A DNA stretch of 64,000 bases from DAOUJI01 sp965219565 (GTDB taxonomy: Bacteria > Chloroflexota > Dehalococcoidia > Lucifugimonadales > JAGWBF01). Shown piece after piece: positions 25,222 through 33,691 of the stretch. The stretch's first letter is position 1. Every line of letters starts with the position of its first letter. The notes beneath the pieces were generated by a model, which was not told the DNA's origin, did no database searches, and saw only the letters and a list, made by a program, of their open reading frames with translations. The position numbers and the translations under genes are program-made. Location of the stretch: contig OZ244780.1 in NCBI GenBank assembly GCA_965219565.1, positions 2,356,001 to 2,420,000 on the forward strand, read 5' to 3'.

Positions 25222-26736
25222 CTAACTCACTCCAGGAATCATGTTCACGCCTGAGTTAATCACGTTCATGAGCGGCGCAGGCCACACGCCCACGAATAAC
25301 AGCACGAAGGCCAGCATCACCCCCGCGCCCCATTCCATGCGGGTCGCGTCTCCCAGGTGCTCCCAGCGGGGGTCCAGCGGCCCGAAGAAAGCCTTGGCCA
25401 ACAGCCGCAATATGTACACGGCGGTTATGCCCGCTCCCACAACAGCCAACGCCGCCAGCGGCAGGTATTCCTGAAACACGCCGACAAAGACCAGGAATTC
25501 CGCGACGAACCCGCTCAGTCCGGGCAAGCCAAGGGACGCCAGGCCCGCCACGGCGAACAAGACCGCCGTTTTCCCCATTCTCTTGGACAGGCCCCCCAGC
25601 ACGTTTATGTCCCTGATGTGGGCCCGGTCGTAGATAACCCCGACCATGGCGAAGAAGAGGGCTGTCATGATCCCGTGGGAGAACATCTGCAAGACGGCGC
25701 CTCCAACCCCCAAAGGATGGAGGGTCGCAATGCCCATGAGGACATACCCCATGTGGCTGACGCTGGAGTACCCCACGACGTACTTCAGGTCCTGCTGGGC
25801 CATGGCCGAGATGGCGCCGTATATCACGTTCACCGTGCCCAGGCCAATCAGCAGCGGCATCCACTGTTCGGCGCCGTCGGGGAACAGGAACATGCCCACC
25901 CGGATGATGCCGTAGGCGCCCAGCTTCATCAGCACTCCGGCGTGCAACATGCTCACCGCAGTTGGCGCCGCCACGTGGCCGTCGGGCGACCATGTGTGGA
26001 AGGGCCACAGACCGGCCAACACCCCGAATCCGATCATGAACAGCGGGAAGAAGAGGGTCTCGAAATGCTTGAAGCCGTCGTTGAAGTCGACGTCCTGGAG
26101 AGTCCTGACCCCGGAGTCAGGGTCGCCAAGGGAGAAGGTGGGCATGCCGGCGTCGTAGGCAATCCAGTAGACAGCCAGGATGGAAACCCACACTAGCACG
26201 CTTCCCGCCACCAGATACAGCACCAGCTTCATGGCGCTGTATTCCTTGGTCCTCAAGAACGTGCCGAAGTCGGAGCTGCTGCCCCACACGCCGATGAGCA
26301 GGTACATGGGCAGAACGGCCAACTCGTAGAAGAAGAAGAGGAAGAACAAATCCCTGGTGACGAAGGTGCCGAACACTCCGGCTACGAGGGCCATGTACAG
26401 AACGAAGAAGTCCTTGGGCCTGTGTTCTATGTTCCAGGAGACCAGCACACCGGCGAACATGACGATTCCGGTCAACAGAACCATCGGAGCGGAGATTCCG
26501 TCCAGACCGAGGCTCAGGGAGATGTTCAGGGGCGCGTCCAACCACTTGAAGGACTCGTTAAACTGATAGCCCCCGTCCTTGTAGTCGTACATGGCGAATA
26601 GGACTACGCTGAGGCCCAATGCTGCGGCCGAGACCAAAAGGGACAGTACCTTTATCTCCCTCCCTCTGTCCCGGGGGATGAAGGCTATCACCCCGGCTGC
26701 GGCCAGGGGCAGGACTATGGTTGCCAACAATGCCAT
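25222..26736 (-). CDS. nuoM: NADH-quinone oxidoreductase subunit M
   Basis: Antiporter-like proton-pumping subunit of complex I, 504 residues and about 14 membrane helices. Signature parts are FFFYELAVLPMYLLIGVWG with the essential helix-5 Glu, GFGVLAGLWPFHTWSPDGHVAAPTAVSMLHAGVLMKLGAYG with the helix-7 Lys and His, and DLKYVVGYSSVSHMGYVLMG. It lies between nuoL (21 bases upstream) and nuoN (9 bases downstream). Nothing is missing. Confidence 0.96.
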   Translation of the reverse strand: MALLATIVLPLAAAGVIAFIPRDRGREIKVLSLLVSAAALGLSVVLFAMYDYKDGGYQFNESFKWLDAPLNISLSLGLDGISAPMVLLTGIVMFAGVLVSWNIEHRPKDFFVLYMALVAGVFGTFVTRDLFFLFFFYELAVLPMYLLIGVWGSSSDFGTFLRTKEYSAMKLVLYLVAGSVLVWVSILAVYWIAYDAGMPTFSLGDPDSGVRTLQDVDFNDGFKHFETLFFPLFMIGFGVLAGLWPFHTWSPDGHVAAPTAVSMLHAGVLMKLGAYGIIRVGMFLFPDGAEQWMPLLIGLGTVNVIYGAISAMAQQDLKYVVGYSSVSHMGYVLMGIATLHPLGVGGAVLQMFSHGIMTALFFAMVGVIYDRAHIRDINVLGGLSKRMGKTAVLFAVAGLASLGLPGLSGFVAEFLVFVGVFQEYLPLAALAVVGAGITAVYILRLLAKAFFGPLDPRWEHLGDATRMEWGAGVMLAFVLLFVGVWPAPLMNVINSGVNMIPGVS

Positions 26737-26757
26737 GCTAAGAGTTGGACTCCTCCA

Positions 26758-28659
26758 TCAGCCAGTCATAAGCCACCAGAATAAGGCCACCCCAACGGCG
26801 CCCACCGCTATGCCGAGGGCGTAGGTGTACAACCTGCCCGTCACGTGGTAGCGGAGGCCCATTGCCGCCCGCCTTATCGACAGACCCGTCCCGTTTACGG
26901 CGCCGTCGTTGACTATGACGCGGTCGAATAGAGCCGTGGCCCGCGAGAAGGCCAGCGCTACCCTGTCTATGACCCACTGGTACAGGTCGTCCAAGTAGAA
27001 TTTGGCGTCAACTATAGCCACCGCCCAGCCGAACCGCTGTTTCATGGGTTCGAGGGACATCCGTTTCATTACGTAGACACGCCACGCTAGGACAAAGGCC
27101 CCAACCGCCAGCACGATCGACCCGATCATGAGTCCTATGTTCGGGTCGAAACCGTGAGGTTTGCCGAAAAATAGGATGGTCCCGAAACCGCCCGCGTCGG
27201 CGACTTTTATGGACGTGAAGCCGAAGAGCACAGTAAGCGCCCCAAGAATGCACATGGGGGCCAGCATCACCCAGGGCGATTCGTGGACGTGCTCGTTCTC
27301 CCGCTTCAGGTCGCCTAGGAAGACCATGAACCAAACCCTGGCCATGTACAGCGCGCTCATAAAGGCAACTATGAAGGCAAACGCCAACAGGTACACACGA
27401 TGGTCAAGGATGGCCAGCAGAGCCTCGTCCTTGCTCCAAAAGCCGGCGAACAGCGGAATTCCACCCAGCGAAAGCGAGCCGATGGCAAAGGTTAAGGCAG
27501 TGATCGGCATCACTTTCCGCAGCCCGCCCATCTTTCGGATGTCCGTCTCATCGTCCATGCTGTGCATCACGCTGCCGGCGCCCAGGAAAAGCATGGCCTT
27601 GGAGAAGCCGTGGGCCACCAGATGGAATACAGCCGCCGTATAGCCGTATGAGCCCAGGGTCAGCATCATGAGACCCAGGTGGCTTACCGTGGAATAGGCC
27701 AGCACCCGTTTCAGGTCCGTCACGACCATGGCCAGGCTCGCGCCGATTAGGGCCGTAATCAGTCCGATGACTGCCACCACAGTCAGGGCGTCGGGCGCGG
27801 CCTCAAAGAGCGGGAACGCCCTGGCCACAAGATACACGCCCGCCGCAACCATCGTGGCGGCGTGTATGAGGGCGCTGACGGGCGTGGGGCCTTCCATGGC
27901 GTCTGGGAGCCATACATGAAAGGGGAACTGGGCCGACTTGCCCATCGCTCCTATGAAGAGCAGCAGGGCCGCGGCGGTTGCCGTCCCGTTTCCGAGAAGG
28001 CTGGGCTCGCCGTTCACCAACGCCTGGGCCTCGCCGAATATGGTGGACATGTCGAAGGTGCCCACCTCTTTGAACAGCAGCAGGATGCCAATCAGCAGGG
28101 CGACGTCCCCTATGCGCGTGGTGACGAAAGCCTTCTTGGCCGCCTCGGCCGCGGAGCGTCTCTCGTACCAGAACCCTATCAGTAGGTAGGAACCCAATCC
28201 CACCAGCTCCCAAGCCACGTAGAGCAACAGGAAGTTGTCCGCCAGCACCAGGGTAAGCATGGCCGCCGCAAACAGGGAGTGGACTGCGAAGTACCAGCCG
28301 AAACGGGGGTCTCCCTTCATGTAACCCAGCGAGTAGACCTGTATGACCAGGGCCACCAGGGTTACCAGCCCCAGCATGACGATGGCCAGCGGGTCCACTA
28401 TCAGGCCCCAGGCCAGCTCTATGCCGCCCGCCGTGAACCACTCCCGCTGGAACAGGCACGTGGGGACTCCGAAGGCCTCGGAGCAGTCGGCGGCCAGATA
28501 GCCCGCCAGAACGAACCAGAAGGTTACAAACCCCGCGGCGATGGCCAGCAGGGATAGAGGGGAACCCTGCCCCGGCAGCCATCTGCCCAAGGCTATGATC
28601 AGAAAAAAGGATGCGAAGCTATACGCCGGTATGAGCCACGCGCTCTCAGCTAACCCCAT
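26758..28659 (-). CDS. nuoL: NADH-quinone oxidoreductase subunit L
   Basis: Largest antiporter-like subunit of complex I, 633 residues. Core motifs are LLLYVAWELVGLGSYLLIGFWYERRSAAEAAKKAF, MGKSAQFPFHVWLPDAMEGPTPVSALIHAATMVAAGVYL and LKRVLAYSTVSHLGLMM. The C-terminal 120 residues contain the long lateral helix and the final anchoring segment (YALGIAVGAVGVALFWWLM) expected of NuoL. The product drives coupling across the membrane arm. It sits directly after nuoK with a 7-base gap. Confidence 0.96.
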   Translation of the reverse strand: MGLAESAWLIPAYSFASFFLIIALGRWLPGQGSPLSLLAIAAGFVTFWFVLAGYLAADCSEAFGVPTCLFQREWFTAGGIELAWGLIVDPLAIVMLGLVTLVALVIQVYSLGYMKGDPRFGWYFAVHSLFAAAMLTLVLADNFLLLYVAWELVGLGSYLLIGFWYERRSAAEAAKKAFVTTRIGDVALLIGILLLFKEVGTFDMSTIFGEAQALVNGEPSLLGNGTATAAALLLFIGAMGKSAQFPFHVWLPDAMEGPTPVSALIHAATMVAAGVYLVARAFPLFEAAPDALTVVAVIGLITALIGASLAMVVTDLKRVLAYSTVSHLGLMMLTLGSYGYTAAVFHLVAHGFSKAMLFLGAGSVMHSMDDETDIRKMGGLRKVMPITALTFAIGSLSLGGIPLFAGFWSKDEALLAILDHRVYLLAFAFIVAFMSALYMARVWFMVFLGDLKRENEHVHESPWVMLAPMCILGALTVLFGFTSIKVADAGGFGTILFFGKPHGFDPNIGLMIGSIVLAVGAFVLAWRVYVMKRMSLEPMKQRFGWAVAIVDAKFYLDDLYQWVIDRVALAFSRATALFDRVIVNDGAVNGTGLSIRRAAMGLRYHVTGRLYTYALGIAVGAVGVALFWWLMTG

Positions 28660-28666
28660 ACGGAGG

Positions 28667-28972
28667 TCACCACTTCATCAAGTCAACCTCGTCCACGTTT
28701 ACGGTGGACCGGTTGCGGAATATTCGTAGGACTATGGCCAAGGCGAGGCCGACCTCAGCGGCGGCCACGGTGATAACAAAGACAGCTATGATTTGGCCCG
28801 TGAAGCCGTCGTGATCGAGGAAAGCGGCGGCCGCGATGAGATTGATGTTTACCGCGTTCAGCATCAGCTCAATCGACATTAGAATCAGCACCGCGCTCCG
28901 GCGCGCCAGGACTCCGTAAAGGCCTATGCTGAAGAGCGCCGCGCTGACAACCTGGTACGCTTCCAGGGGCAT
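28667..28972 (-). CDS. nuoK: NADH-quinone oxidoreductase subunit K
   Basis: A 101-residue membrane subunit with three helices. The conserved acidic residues of the proton path are in VLILMSIELMLNAVNI and AAAEVGLALAIVLRIFRNR. Its ATG overlaps the stop of nuoJ in TGATG, so the two are translationally coupled, as is usual for this pair. Confidence 0.95.
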   Translation of the reverse strand: MPLEAYQVVSAALFSIGLYGVLARRSAVLILMSIELMLNAVNINLIAAAAFLDHDGFTGQIIAVFVITVAAAEVGLALAIVLRIFRNRSTVNVDEVDLMKW

Positions 28973-29460
28973 CAGGACCTCCGGCCCGGATTACCCGCGA
29001 TGATAATGGCACCGATAAGAGCCACCAGAAGCAACAGCGACGCCACTTCAAAGGGCACGGCCCAGTCAGTGAAGAGCTTATTGCCTATTCCAGTGATGCC
29101 GGGGCCCTCGGGTGACGAGTCGGGCCTGTCTATCCACAGGAAGGAAGCGGTGAGGACTCCGAAGACCGCAGCCGCTGCAATGATCGCCAGAGGCCACTGC
29201 TTGTTGTCGGAGATTCGGGGGTATTCGCCGCTTCGGGTGAGCATAATGGCGAACAGAAGCACGATGATGATGGCCCCGCCGTATATGAGGACCTGTACAA
29301 GGGCCAGGAACTCGGCGAAGACCAGCAGGTAGATGCCGGCTACGGCCCCCAACGACACCAGGAGGAACAGGGCAGCGTGGACGACGTTGCGGGTCGCCAC
29401 CATTCCAAGTCCGCCCCCCAAGGTCAGGAAGGCCGCCAGGCCAAAGAGAAACTCGGACAT
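28972..29460 (-). CDS. nuoJ: NADH-quinone oxidoreductase subunit J
   Basis: A 162-residue membrane subunit of complex I with five predicted helices. It has NVVHAALFLLVSLGAVAGIYLLVFAEFLALVQVLIYGGAIIIVLLFAIML split over helices 2-3, carrying the conserved pi-bulge region (residues about 55-70), and a C-terminal EVASLLLLVALIGAI helix. It follows nuoI by one base and overlaps nuoK by one base. Confidence 0.95.
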   Translation of the reverse strand: MSEFLFGLAAFLTLGGGLGMVATRNVVHAALFLLVSLGAVAGIYLLVFAEFLALVQVLIYGGAIIIVLLFAIMLTRSGEYPRISDNKQWPLAIIAAAAVFGVLTASFLWIDRPDSSPEGPGITGIGNKLFTDWAVPFEVASLLLLVALIGAIIIAGNPGRRS

Positions 29461-29461
29461 C

Positions 29462-29983
29462 CTAGCTGGCTGCTTCCTCTGTTTTCGCCTTTGCCTGAGC
29501 TTCCTTGGCCTTCTTGGACGGCGGTTCCCAGTTGGTCTCCCGCTGGAATTTCACACCCATGTCCAACAGAGGCTCCAAGTCCAGCCTGTCCCCGTTGCGT
29601 TGGAAGGTGCTCATCTCGTGTTCGTGACTCATAACAATTGCGTCGAAGTTGCACACCTCGACGCAAATCCCGCAGAGTATACACCTGTTCAGGTTTATCT
29701 CGAAAGCGTCAACGATTTTGCGCCGCGAGCTCTTGCCTTCCTGCTGGAGGGGGTTGTCTTTCATGGAGGCGGTCATGCAGTGGGTGGGGCAGTTCCGTAT
29801 GCACACCATGCAGGCGGTGCAATAGGGTTCTCCCACCTCCGAGTCCCACGTCAGCGCCGGGAATCCCATGTACCGTGGCTGGACCGGGAGATGCTCCCCC
29901 GGGTACTGGGCGGTGACGGGTTTTCTCAGTCCTCTCACCGTCGAGGCCAGGGTTACCAACATTCCTTTTATTCCGCCTATCAT
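29462..29983 (-). CDS. nuoI: NADH-quinone oxidoreductase subunit I
   Basis: Peripheral-arm subunit carrying two [4Fe-4S] clusters, 173 residues from ATG 29983. The motifs are CTACMVCIRNCP and CILCGICVEVCNFDAI. The much longer open frame reaching 30361 runs back into nuoH in another frame and is not used; the ATG at 29983 is preceded by GGAAGAGGG and starts MIGGIKGMLVTL, typical of the N-terminal amphipathic helices. The C-terminus is Lys/Ala/Glu-rich (KKAKEAQAKAKTEEAAS), a common low-complexity tail. It passes electrons to the NuoB cluster. Confidence 0.95.
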   Translation of the reverse strand: MIGGIKGMLVTLASTVRGLRKPVTAQYPGEHLPVQPRYMGFPALTWDSEVGEPYCTACMVCIRNCPTHCMTASMKDNPLQQEGKSSRRKIVDAFEINLNRCILCGICVEVCNFDAIVMSHEHEMSTFQRNGDRLDLEPLLDMGVKFQRETNWEPPSKKAKEAQAKAKTEEAAS

Positions 29984-30015
29984 CGGCTGCCCTCTTCCTG
30001 TTGTGTGAATCCGTC

Positions 30016-31161
30016 TTAGTCGGCGGCGTTGGGAGCCGGCTGTGGTCCCGTTCGCCGCGCATACAGTGCGGCCACCTTCCTGGCCGGTTCCGTCAGTTTC
30101 TTTTGTATGAAATACCCTATCATTACGGTGAGCGCAAGGGACATGAGCGTCAAGCTCCACCAGGGCCAGCCGTAGAAGAGATAGATTCCCGTGATGACAA
30201 TGTTCGCAAAGGACAAGGGGACGGCCACCTGCCACGCAAAGGCCATAAGCTGGTCTATTCGAAGCCGGGGGAAGGTGCCTCGTATCCAGAATATGACCAG
30301 GATGACCAGATAGGTCTTCAGCAGGAACCAGAGCCAGGCGGGAAGCCCAGGACCTTCCCAACCTCCTAGGAACAGGAGAGTGGTCAACGCGGCAATGGCA
30401 AAGGTGTTCATGTACTCGGCCAGGAAGAACACCGACCAGTGGGCGCCGCTGTACTCTACGAAGGGGCCTCCGACAATCTCCGATTCGGCGAAGTAAATGT
30501 CGAAGGGGATCCGTCCCAACTCGGCCAGGCCAGCCACCAGGAATATAACCAGTCCCAGCGGTTGGAGGACCGCAAAGGGTATATCAATGGGATTGTGCTC
30601 TACGATGTTGGGGTGGTCGGCCGGCGTCTGGCTCATCGTGATGACTTGCAGGTCCAGAGACTGGGCCAGCATGGCCACCGCTATGACCACCATTATCACG
30701 GGTATCTCGTAGCTGACCAGCTGGGCCGCCGAGCGCAGTCCACCTAACGTTCCATACTTGTTGGCTGAACCCCATCCGGCCAGCACAAGCCCCAGGATGG
30801 TCAACACCGAGAAGGCGATGATGTAGAAAAGCCCCATGTCCAGATTCCTGAGGACCAGGTTCTCCGCCGCGGGAATCGTCACCCATATCATGAAAGACGG
30901 GATCAGCACCACCAGGGGCGCAACCCAGAATACGGACTTGTCCGCCCAGGAGGGAATCAGGTCCTCCTTCAAGACGAGCTTCACGGCGTCGGCGATGGGC
31001 TGCATCAGCCCCATCGGCCCTGTGCGGGTCGGCCCCAACCGGCGCTGGAGACGTCCCAGGGTCTTCCTTTCCAGCCAGGTGAGTGAAAGGACGACCACCG
31101 AAAGGGCCGTGAAGAGAATCAACAGCCCGACGATAATGAGGATGAAGTCCAACCAGTCCAT
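30016..31161 (-). CDS. nuoH: NADH-quinone oxidoreductase subunit H
   Basis: A 381-residue membrane subunit that, with NuoB and NuoD, forms the quinone-binding chamber. It has the conserved SLTWLERKTLGRLQRRLGP loop, GLMQPIADAVKLVLKED, AGLAELGRIPFDIYFAESEIVGGPFVEYSG and a FWIRGTFPRLRIDQLM segment near the end. About eight membrane helices are visible. The length is slightly over the usual 330-350, from a basic C-terminal tail. It follows nuoD by 9 bases. Confidence 0.96.
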   Translation of the reverse strand: MDWLDFILIIVGLLILFTALSVVVLSLTWLERKTLGRLQRRLGPTRTGPMGLMQPIADAVKLVLKEDLIPSWADKSVFWVAPLVVLIPSFMIWVTIPAAENLVLRNLDMGLFYIIAFSVLTILGLVLAGWGSANKYGTLGGLRSAAQLVSYEIPVIMVVIAVAMLAQSLDLQVITMSQTPADHPNIVEHNPIDIPFAVLQPLGLVIFLVAGLAELGRIPFDIYFAESEIVGGPFVEYSGAHWSVFFLAEYMNTFAIAALTTLLFLGGWEGPGLPAWLWFLLKTYLVILVIFWIRGTFPRLRIDQLMAFAWQVAVPLSFANIVITGIYLFYGWPWWSLTLMSLALTVMIGYFIQKKLTEPARKVAALYARRTGPQPAPNAAD

Positions 31162-31170
31162 TGCGGTGCC

Positions 31171-32298
31171 TTACCTATCCACCTCTCCCAGGACTATGTC
31201 CAGGGAACCCAGTATGACAACGGAGTCGGCAACCCACGCGCCATCCAGCATGTGTTCCAAGGCACTCAGATTGCAGAATGAAGGGGGGCGGACCTTCAAG
31301 CGGTAGGGCTTGTCAGTTCCGTCGCTGACCAGATACACGCCTATCTCCCCACGGGGATTTTCCGAGCGCACGTATACGTCGCCCTTGGGGGGACGTATCA
31401 GCCTGCGGCCCATCGTAGACACGGGACCCGGTTCCATCTGTTTCATGGCCTGCTGGACAATGCTGTAGGACTGGTACATCTCCTGGAGCCTCACGTAGTA
31501 GCGCTCCCAGGAGTCCCCGTCTATGCCGGTGGGAATCCGGAAGTCTAGACGGTCGTACAGGGAGTAAGGTTCGGCCTTCCGCACGTCGTAAGGCACTCCG
31601 CAGGCTCTGAGGCACGGGCCGGTCATACCGTAGTCGATGGCGTCGGCGGCGCTGATGCTCCCCACGTTCTTGCACCGTGCAACGAACACTTCGTTGTAGG
31701 TCAGAAGCTGGTCACACTCCTCGATGTCGGCCTTCAGGTCCACCATCAACCCGTCCATCAACTCCTGGAAGTTGTCCGGCAAGTCCTCTTTCACGCCTCC
31801 TACGCGGAAGTGGTTGTGCATCATGCGGGCGCCGCTGACCGCCTCGAACACAGCCTGGAGGCGCTCCCTGCCACGGAATGAGAACATGATCGGCGTCATG
31901 GCTCCGGCGTCCAGGCCGATGGTGCCTACGAACAGCAGATGGGAGGCTATCCGGTTGAGCTCGCAGAGAATGATGCGTATGTATTCGGCCCGGTCCGGGA
32001 CTTCCAGTCCCATCAGCTTCTCCACAGCCCTCACGTACACTAGCTCGTTGTTGAAGTTGGATATGTAGTCCAGGCGGTCGAACAGGGTGACCACCTGATG
32101 GTACTGCTCTCCCTCGCACAGCTTCTCCGAACCGCGGTGGAGATAGCCTATATAGGGTTCCACCTTGACTATCTTCTCGCCGTCCACCCACAGGACCATC
32201 CTGAACACCCCGTGGGTAGAGGGGTGCTGCGGCCCCATGTTGACGACCATCTCCAGGGGCTCGGCGTCTATTTCCAAGCTGCGTTGCGCGTCAACCAT
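31171..32298 (-). CDS. nuoD: NADH-quinone oxidoreductase subunit D
   Basis: Peripheral-arm 49-kDa-type subunit of 375 residues, related to [NiFe]-hydrogenase large subunits but without their nickel-binding cysteines at both ends. N-terminal VNMGPQHPSTHGVFRM, YLHRGSEKLCE, the FDRLDYISNFNNELVYVRAVEKL region and the C-terminal LGSLDIVLGEVDR are all as expected. It forms part of the quinone site. A small unknown gene lies between it and nuoC. Confidence 0.96.
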   Translation of the reverse strand: MVDAQRSLEIDAEPLEMVVNMGPQHPSTHGVFRMVLWVDGEKIVKVEPYIGYLHRGSEKLCEGEQYHQVVTLFDRLDYISNFNNELVYVRAVEKLMGLEVPDRAEYIRIILCELNRIASHLLFVGTIGLDAGAMTPIMFSFRGRERLQAVFEAVSGARMMHNHFRVGGVKEDLPDNFQELMDGLMVDLKADIEECDQLLTYNEVFVARCKNVGSISAADAIDYGMTGPCLRACGVPYDVRKAEPYSLYDRLDFRIPTGIDGDSWERYYVRLQEMYQSYSIVQQAMKQMEPGPVSTMGRRLIRPPKGDVYVRSENPRGEIGVYLVSDGTDKPYRLKVRPPSFCNLSALEHMLDGAWVADSVVILGSLDIVLGEVDR

Positions 32299-32309
32299 GA
32301 ATTACGGCT

Positions 32310-32579
32310 CTATCCTTCCGTGAACTCCAGGTGCACTTCCGTATCCTCGTCCACTCCCTTGTACCCGGCCTCTGATAGCGCCTGCTCCAACTCACCGCGG
32401 CCGTCGTTTTCCTGAATCCAGACGGACAGCTTCTGCACAAGGTCCTCTTGCGCCTCGGACAGGGTCGCCCCCGCCCCTTCGAGAGACAGGGGTTCCAGCA
32501 ACGCCACAGCGGTTTCCTCCGACATCTGCATGCGGGCGGTGAGAACCACCTTCTTAGGTCTAGTATTCGGCGTACTCAT
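32310..32579 (-). CDS. Small acidic protein of unknown function inside the nuo operon
   Basis: An 89-residue protein from ATG 32579, overlapping the end of nuoC by 20 bases and ending 11 bases before nuoD, so it is clearly part of the operon. It starts MSTPNTRPKKVVLTARMQMS and continues with a helical acidic stretch (EAQEDLVQKLSVWIQEND) to an ELEQALSEAGYKG turn. No cysteine motif or membrane segment is present, so it is not a cluster-bearing or membrane subunit. I do not recognise a family. It could be an assembly factor or accessory subunit; that is inferred from position only. Confidence 0.75.
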   Translation of the reverse strand: MSTPNTRPKKVVLTARMQMSEETAVALLEPLSLEGAGATLSEAQEDLVQKLSVWIQENDGRGELEQALSEAGYKGVDEDTEVHLEFTEG

Positions 32580-33159
32580 GGAACGGGAAAGATTTCCTTC
32601 CCGGGTGTCCTTCAAATCCCTCGTAGAGCACCAGGGGAGAAAGGTCCGGGTTTCCTTCGAAGACTATTCCAAACAGATCGTGGGCTTCCCGCTCGTACCA
32701 TCCGGCGGCCCGCCAGACGGGCGTGACGGTGGGAACTCGCGGGTCGTCGTAGGGCAACTCAACCTTGACGACCAGCGTGTTTTCATGCTCCAGAGACAGG
32801 AGCACGTACACCACTTCGAACCGTTCCTCGTAGTCCACCCCGGCAAGGCAAAGCAGCATATTGAAGGAAAGCCCCGGGGTGTCTTTCAAAATGCGGCAGG
32901 CTTCCGCGACGGCAGAAGGCTTGACGGTTATCTGAGGGCGGCTGTCGACAGCTCCAGGGACGGGGTCGATCCCTTCAAGTGACTGAAGTACGAGGTCGAG
33001 CCCCGAGTTGGACAAGGGGGCCGTGCCGCTTAGAGCGGCTTCGCCCCCGGAGTTAGGGGACTCGTCGGAGTGGGCGCCCCCCTCACCCCGGCCCTCTCCC
33101 GGGTGGAGAGGGAGAGAAGAAGAGGAGGTTTGATTGAAGGAACTAGGCCTTTCCGCCAC
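32560..33159 (-). CDS. nuoC: NADH-quinone oxidoreductase subunit C
   Basis: The 30-kDa-type peripheral subunit. The family core begins near residue 75 (ITVKPSAVAEACRIL) and includes LLCLAGVDYEERFEVVYVLLS, VPTVTPVWRAAGWYEREAHDLFGIVFEGNPDL and GHPGRKSFPFHEYAEY. The first 70 residues are not conserved in the family and include SLPLHPGEGRGEGG, a translated copy of the dispersed repeat at 33077-33118. The GTG at 33159 overlaps nuoB by 17 bases; an internal TTG near residue 52 (LSNSGLDL) would avoid the repeat. Which start is used cannot be settled from sequence. Confidence 0.93.
   Translation of the reverse strand: MAERPSSFNQTSSSSLPLHPGEGRGEGGAHSDESPNSGGEAALSGTAPLSNSGLDLVLQSLEGIDPVPGAVDSRPQITVKPSAVAEACRILKDTPGLSFNMLLCLAGVDYEERFEVVYVLLSLEHENTLVVKVELPYDDPRVPTVTPVWRAAGWYEREAHDLFGIVFEGNPDLSPLVLYEGFEGHPGRKSFPFHEYAEY
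33077..33118. repeat. REP-like palindrome within the 5' part of nuoC
   Basis: The sequence CCCCTCACCCCGGCCCTCTCCC with the following GGGTGGAGAGGGAGAG matches the family at 20505, 40315 and 46684. Elsewhere these copies are intergenic; here it lies in an open frame and would be translated as LPLHPGEGRGEG if the upstream GTG start of nuoC is used. Confidence 0.7.
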
Positions 33160-33691
33160 TGGTTTTGGAATCCCTCATAATTTTTTCTTGCAGCTTCAGG
33201 ATGCCCTGCATGAGAGCTTCAGGCCTTGGCGGGCACCCAGGCACGTACACGTCGACGGGAATGATGTGGTCCACTCCCATTACCACCGAGTAGGAGCGGT
33301 AGTAAGGGCCCCCGTTGGTGGCGCAGCTGCCCATAGCGATAACCCACTTGGGCTCGGGCATCTGCTCGTACAGGAGCTTTATAGGCTCGCCCATCTTCTT
33401 TACCACCGTCCCGGCGACTATCATCACGTCGGATTGGCGGGGAGAAGGCCAGGTGACGACACCGAAACGGTCCAGGTCATGGTGGGCCATGTAGGTGGAC
33501 ATCATCTCTATGGCGCAACATGCCAGTCCGAACGTCAGAGTCCAAAGAGACGACTTCCGGGCCATCGCGAAAAGCTGTTCGGCATTGGCCGTGACCACGC
33601 CCGGCATCGCCCGGTCGAACAGACTAGGCCCAGGTGTGTTGCCTTTCCCCTCGCCTGTGGCGCCACTGTAGATGGGGTTTATCTCGACCAC
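33143..33691 (-). CDS. nuoB: NADH-quinone oxidoreductase subunit B
   Basis: A 182-residue subunit holding cluster N2, the last [4Fe-4S] before quinone. The tandem cysteines are in GLACCAIEMM, and the remaining ligands in MGSCATNGG and YVPGCPPRPEAL. The GTG start overlaps the end of nuoA by 13 bases. The first 35 residues (through GPSLFDRAMPG) are a little longer than in many homologues. Confidence 0.96.
   Translation of the reverse strand: MVEINPIYSGATGEGKGNTPGPSLFDRAMPGVVTANAEQLFAMARKSSLWTLTFGLACCAIEMMSTYMAHHDLDRFGVVTWPSPRQSDVMIVAGTVVKKMGEPIKLLYEQMPEPKWVIAMGSCATNGGPYYRSYSVVMGVDHIIPVDVYVPGCPPRPEALMQGILKLQEKIMRDSKTSGGKA

Noticed and set aside
29984..30361. Upstream extension of nuoI by 126 codons
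   Set aside because: The extension overlaps the end of nuoH in another frame and is unlike NuoI N-termini; the ATG at 29983 has a ribosome-binding site.
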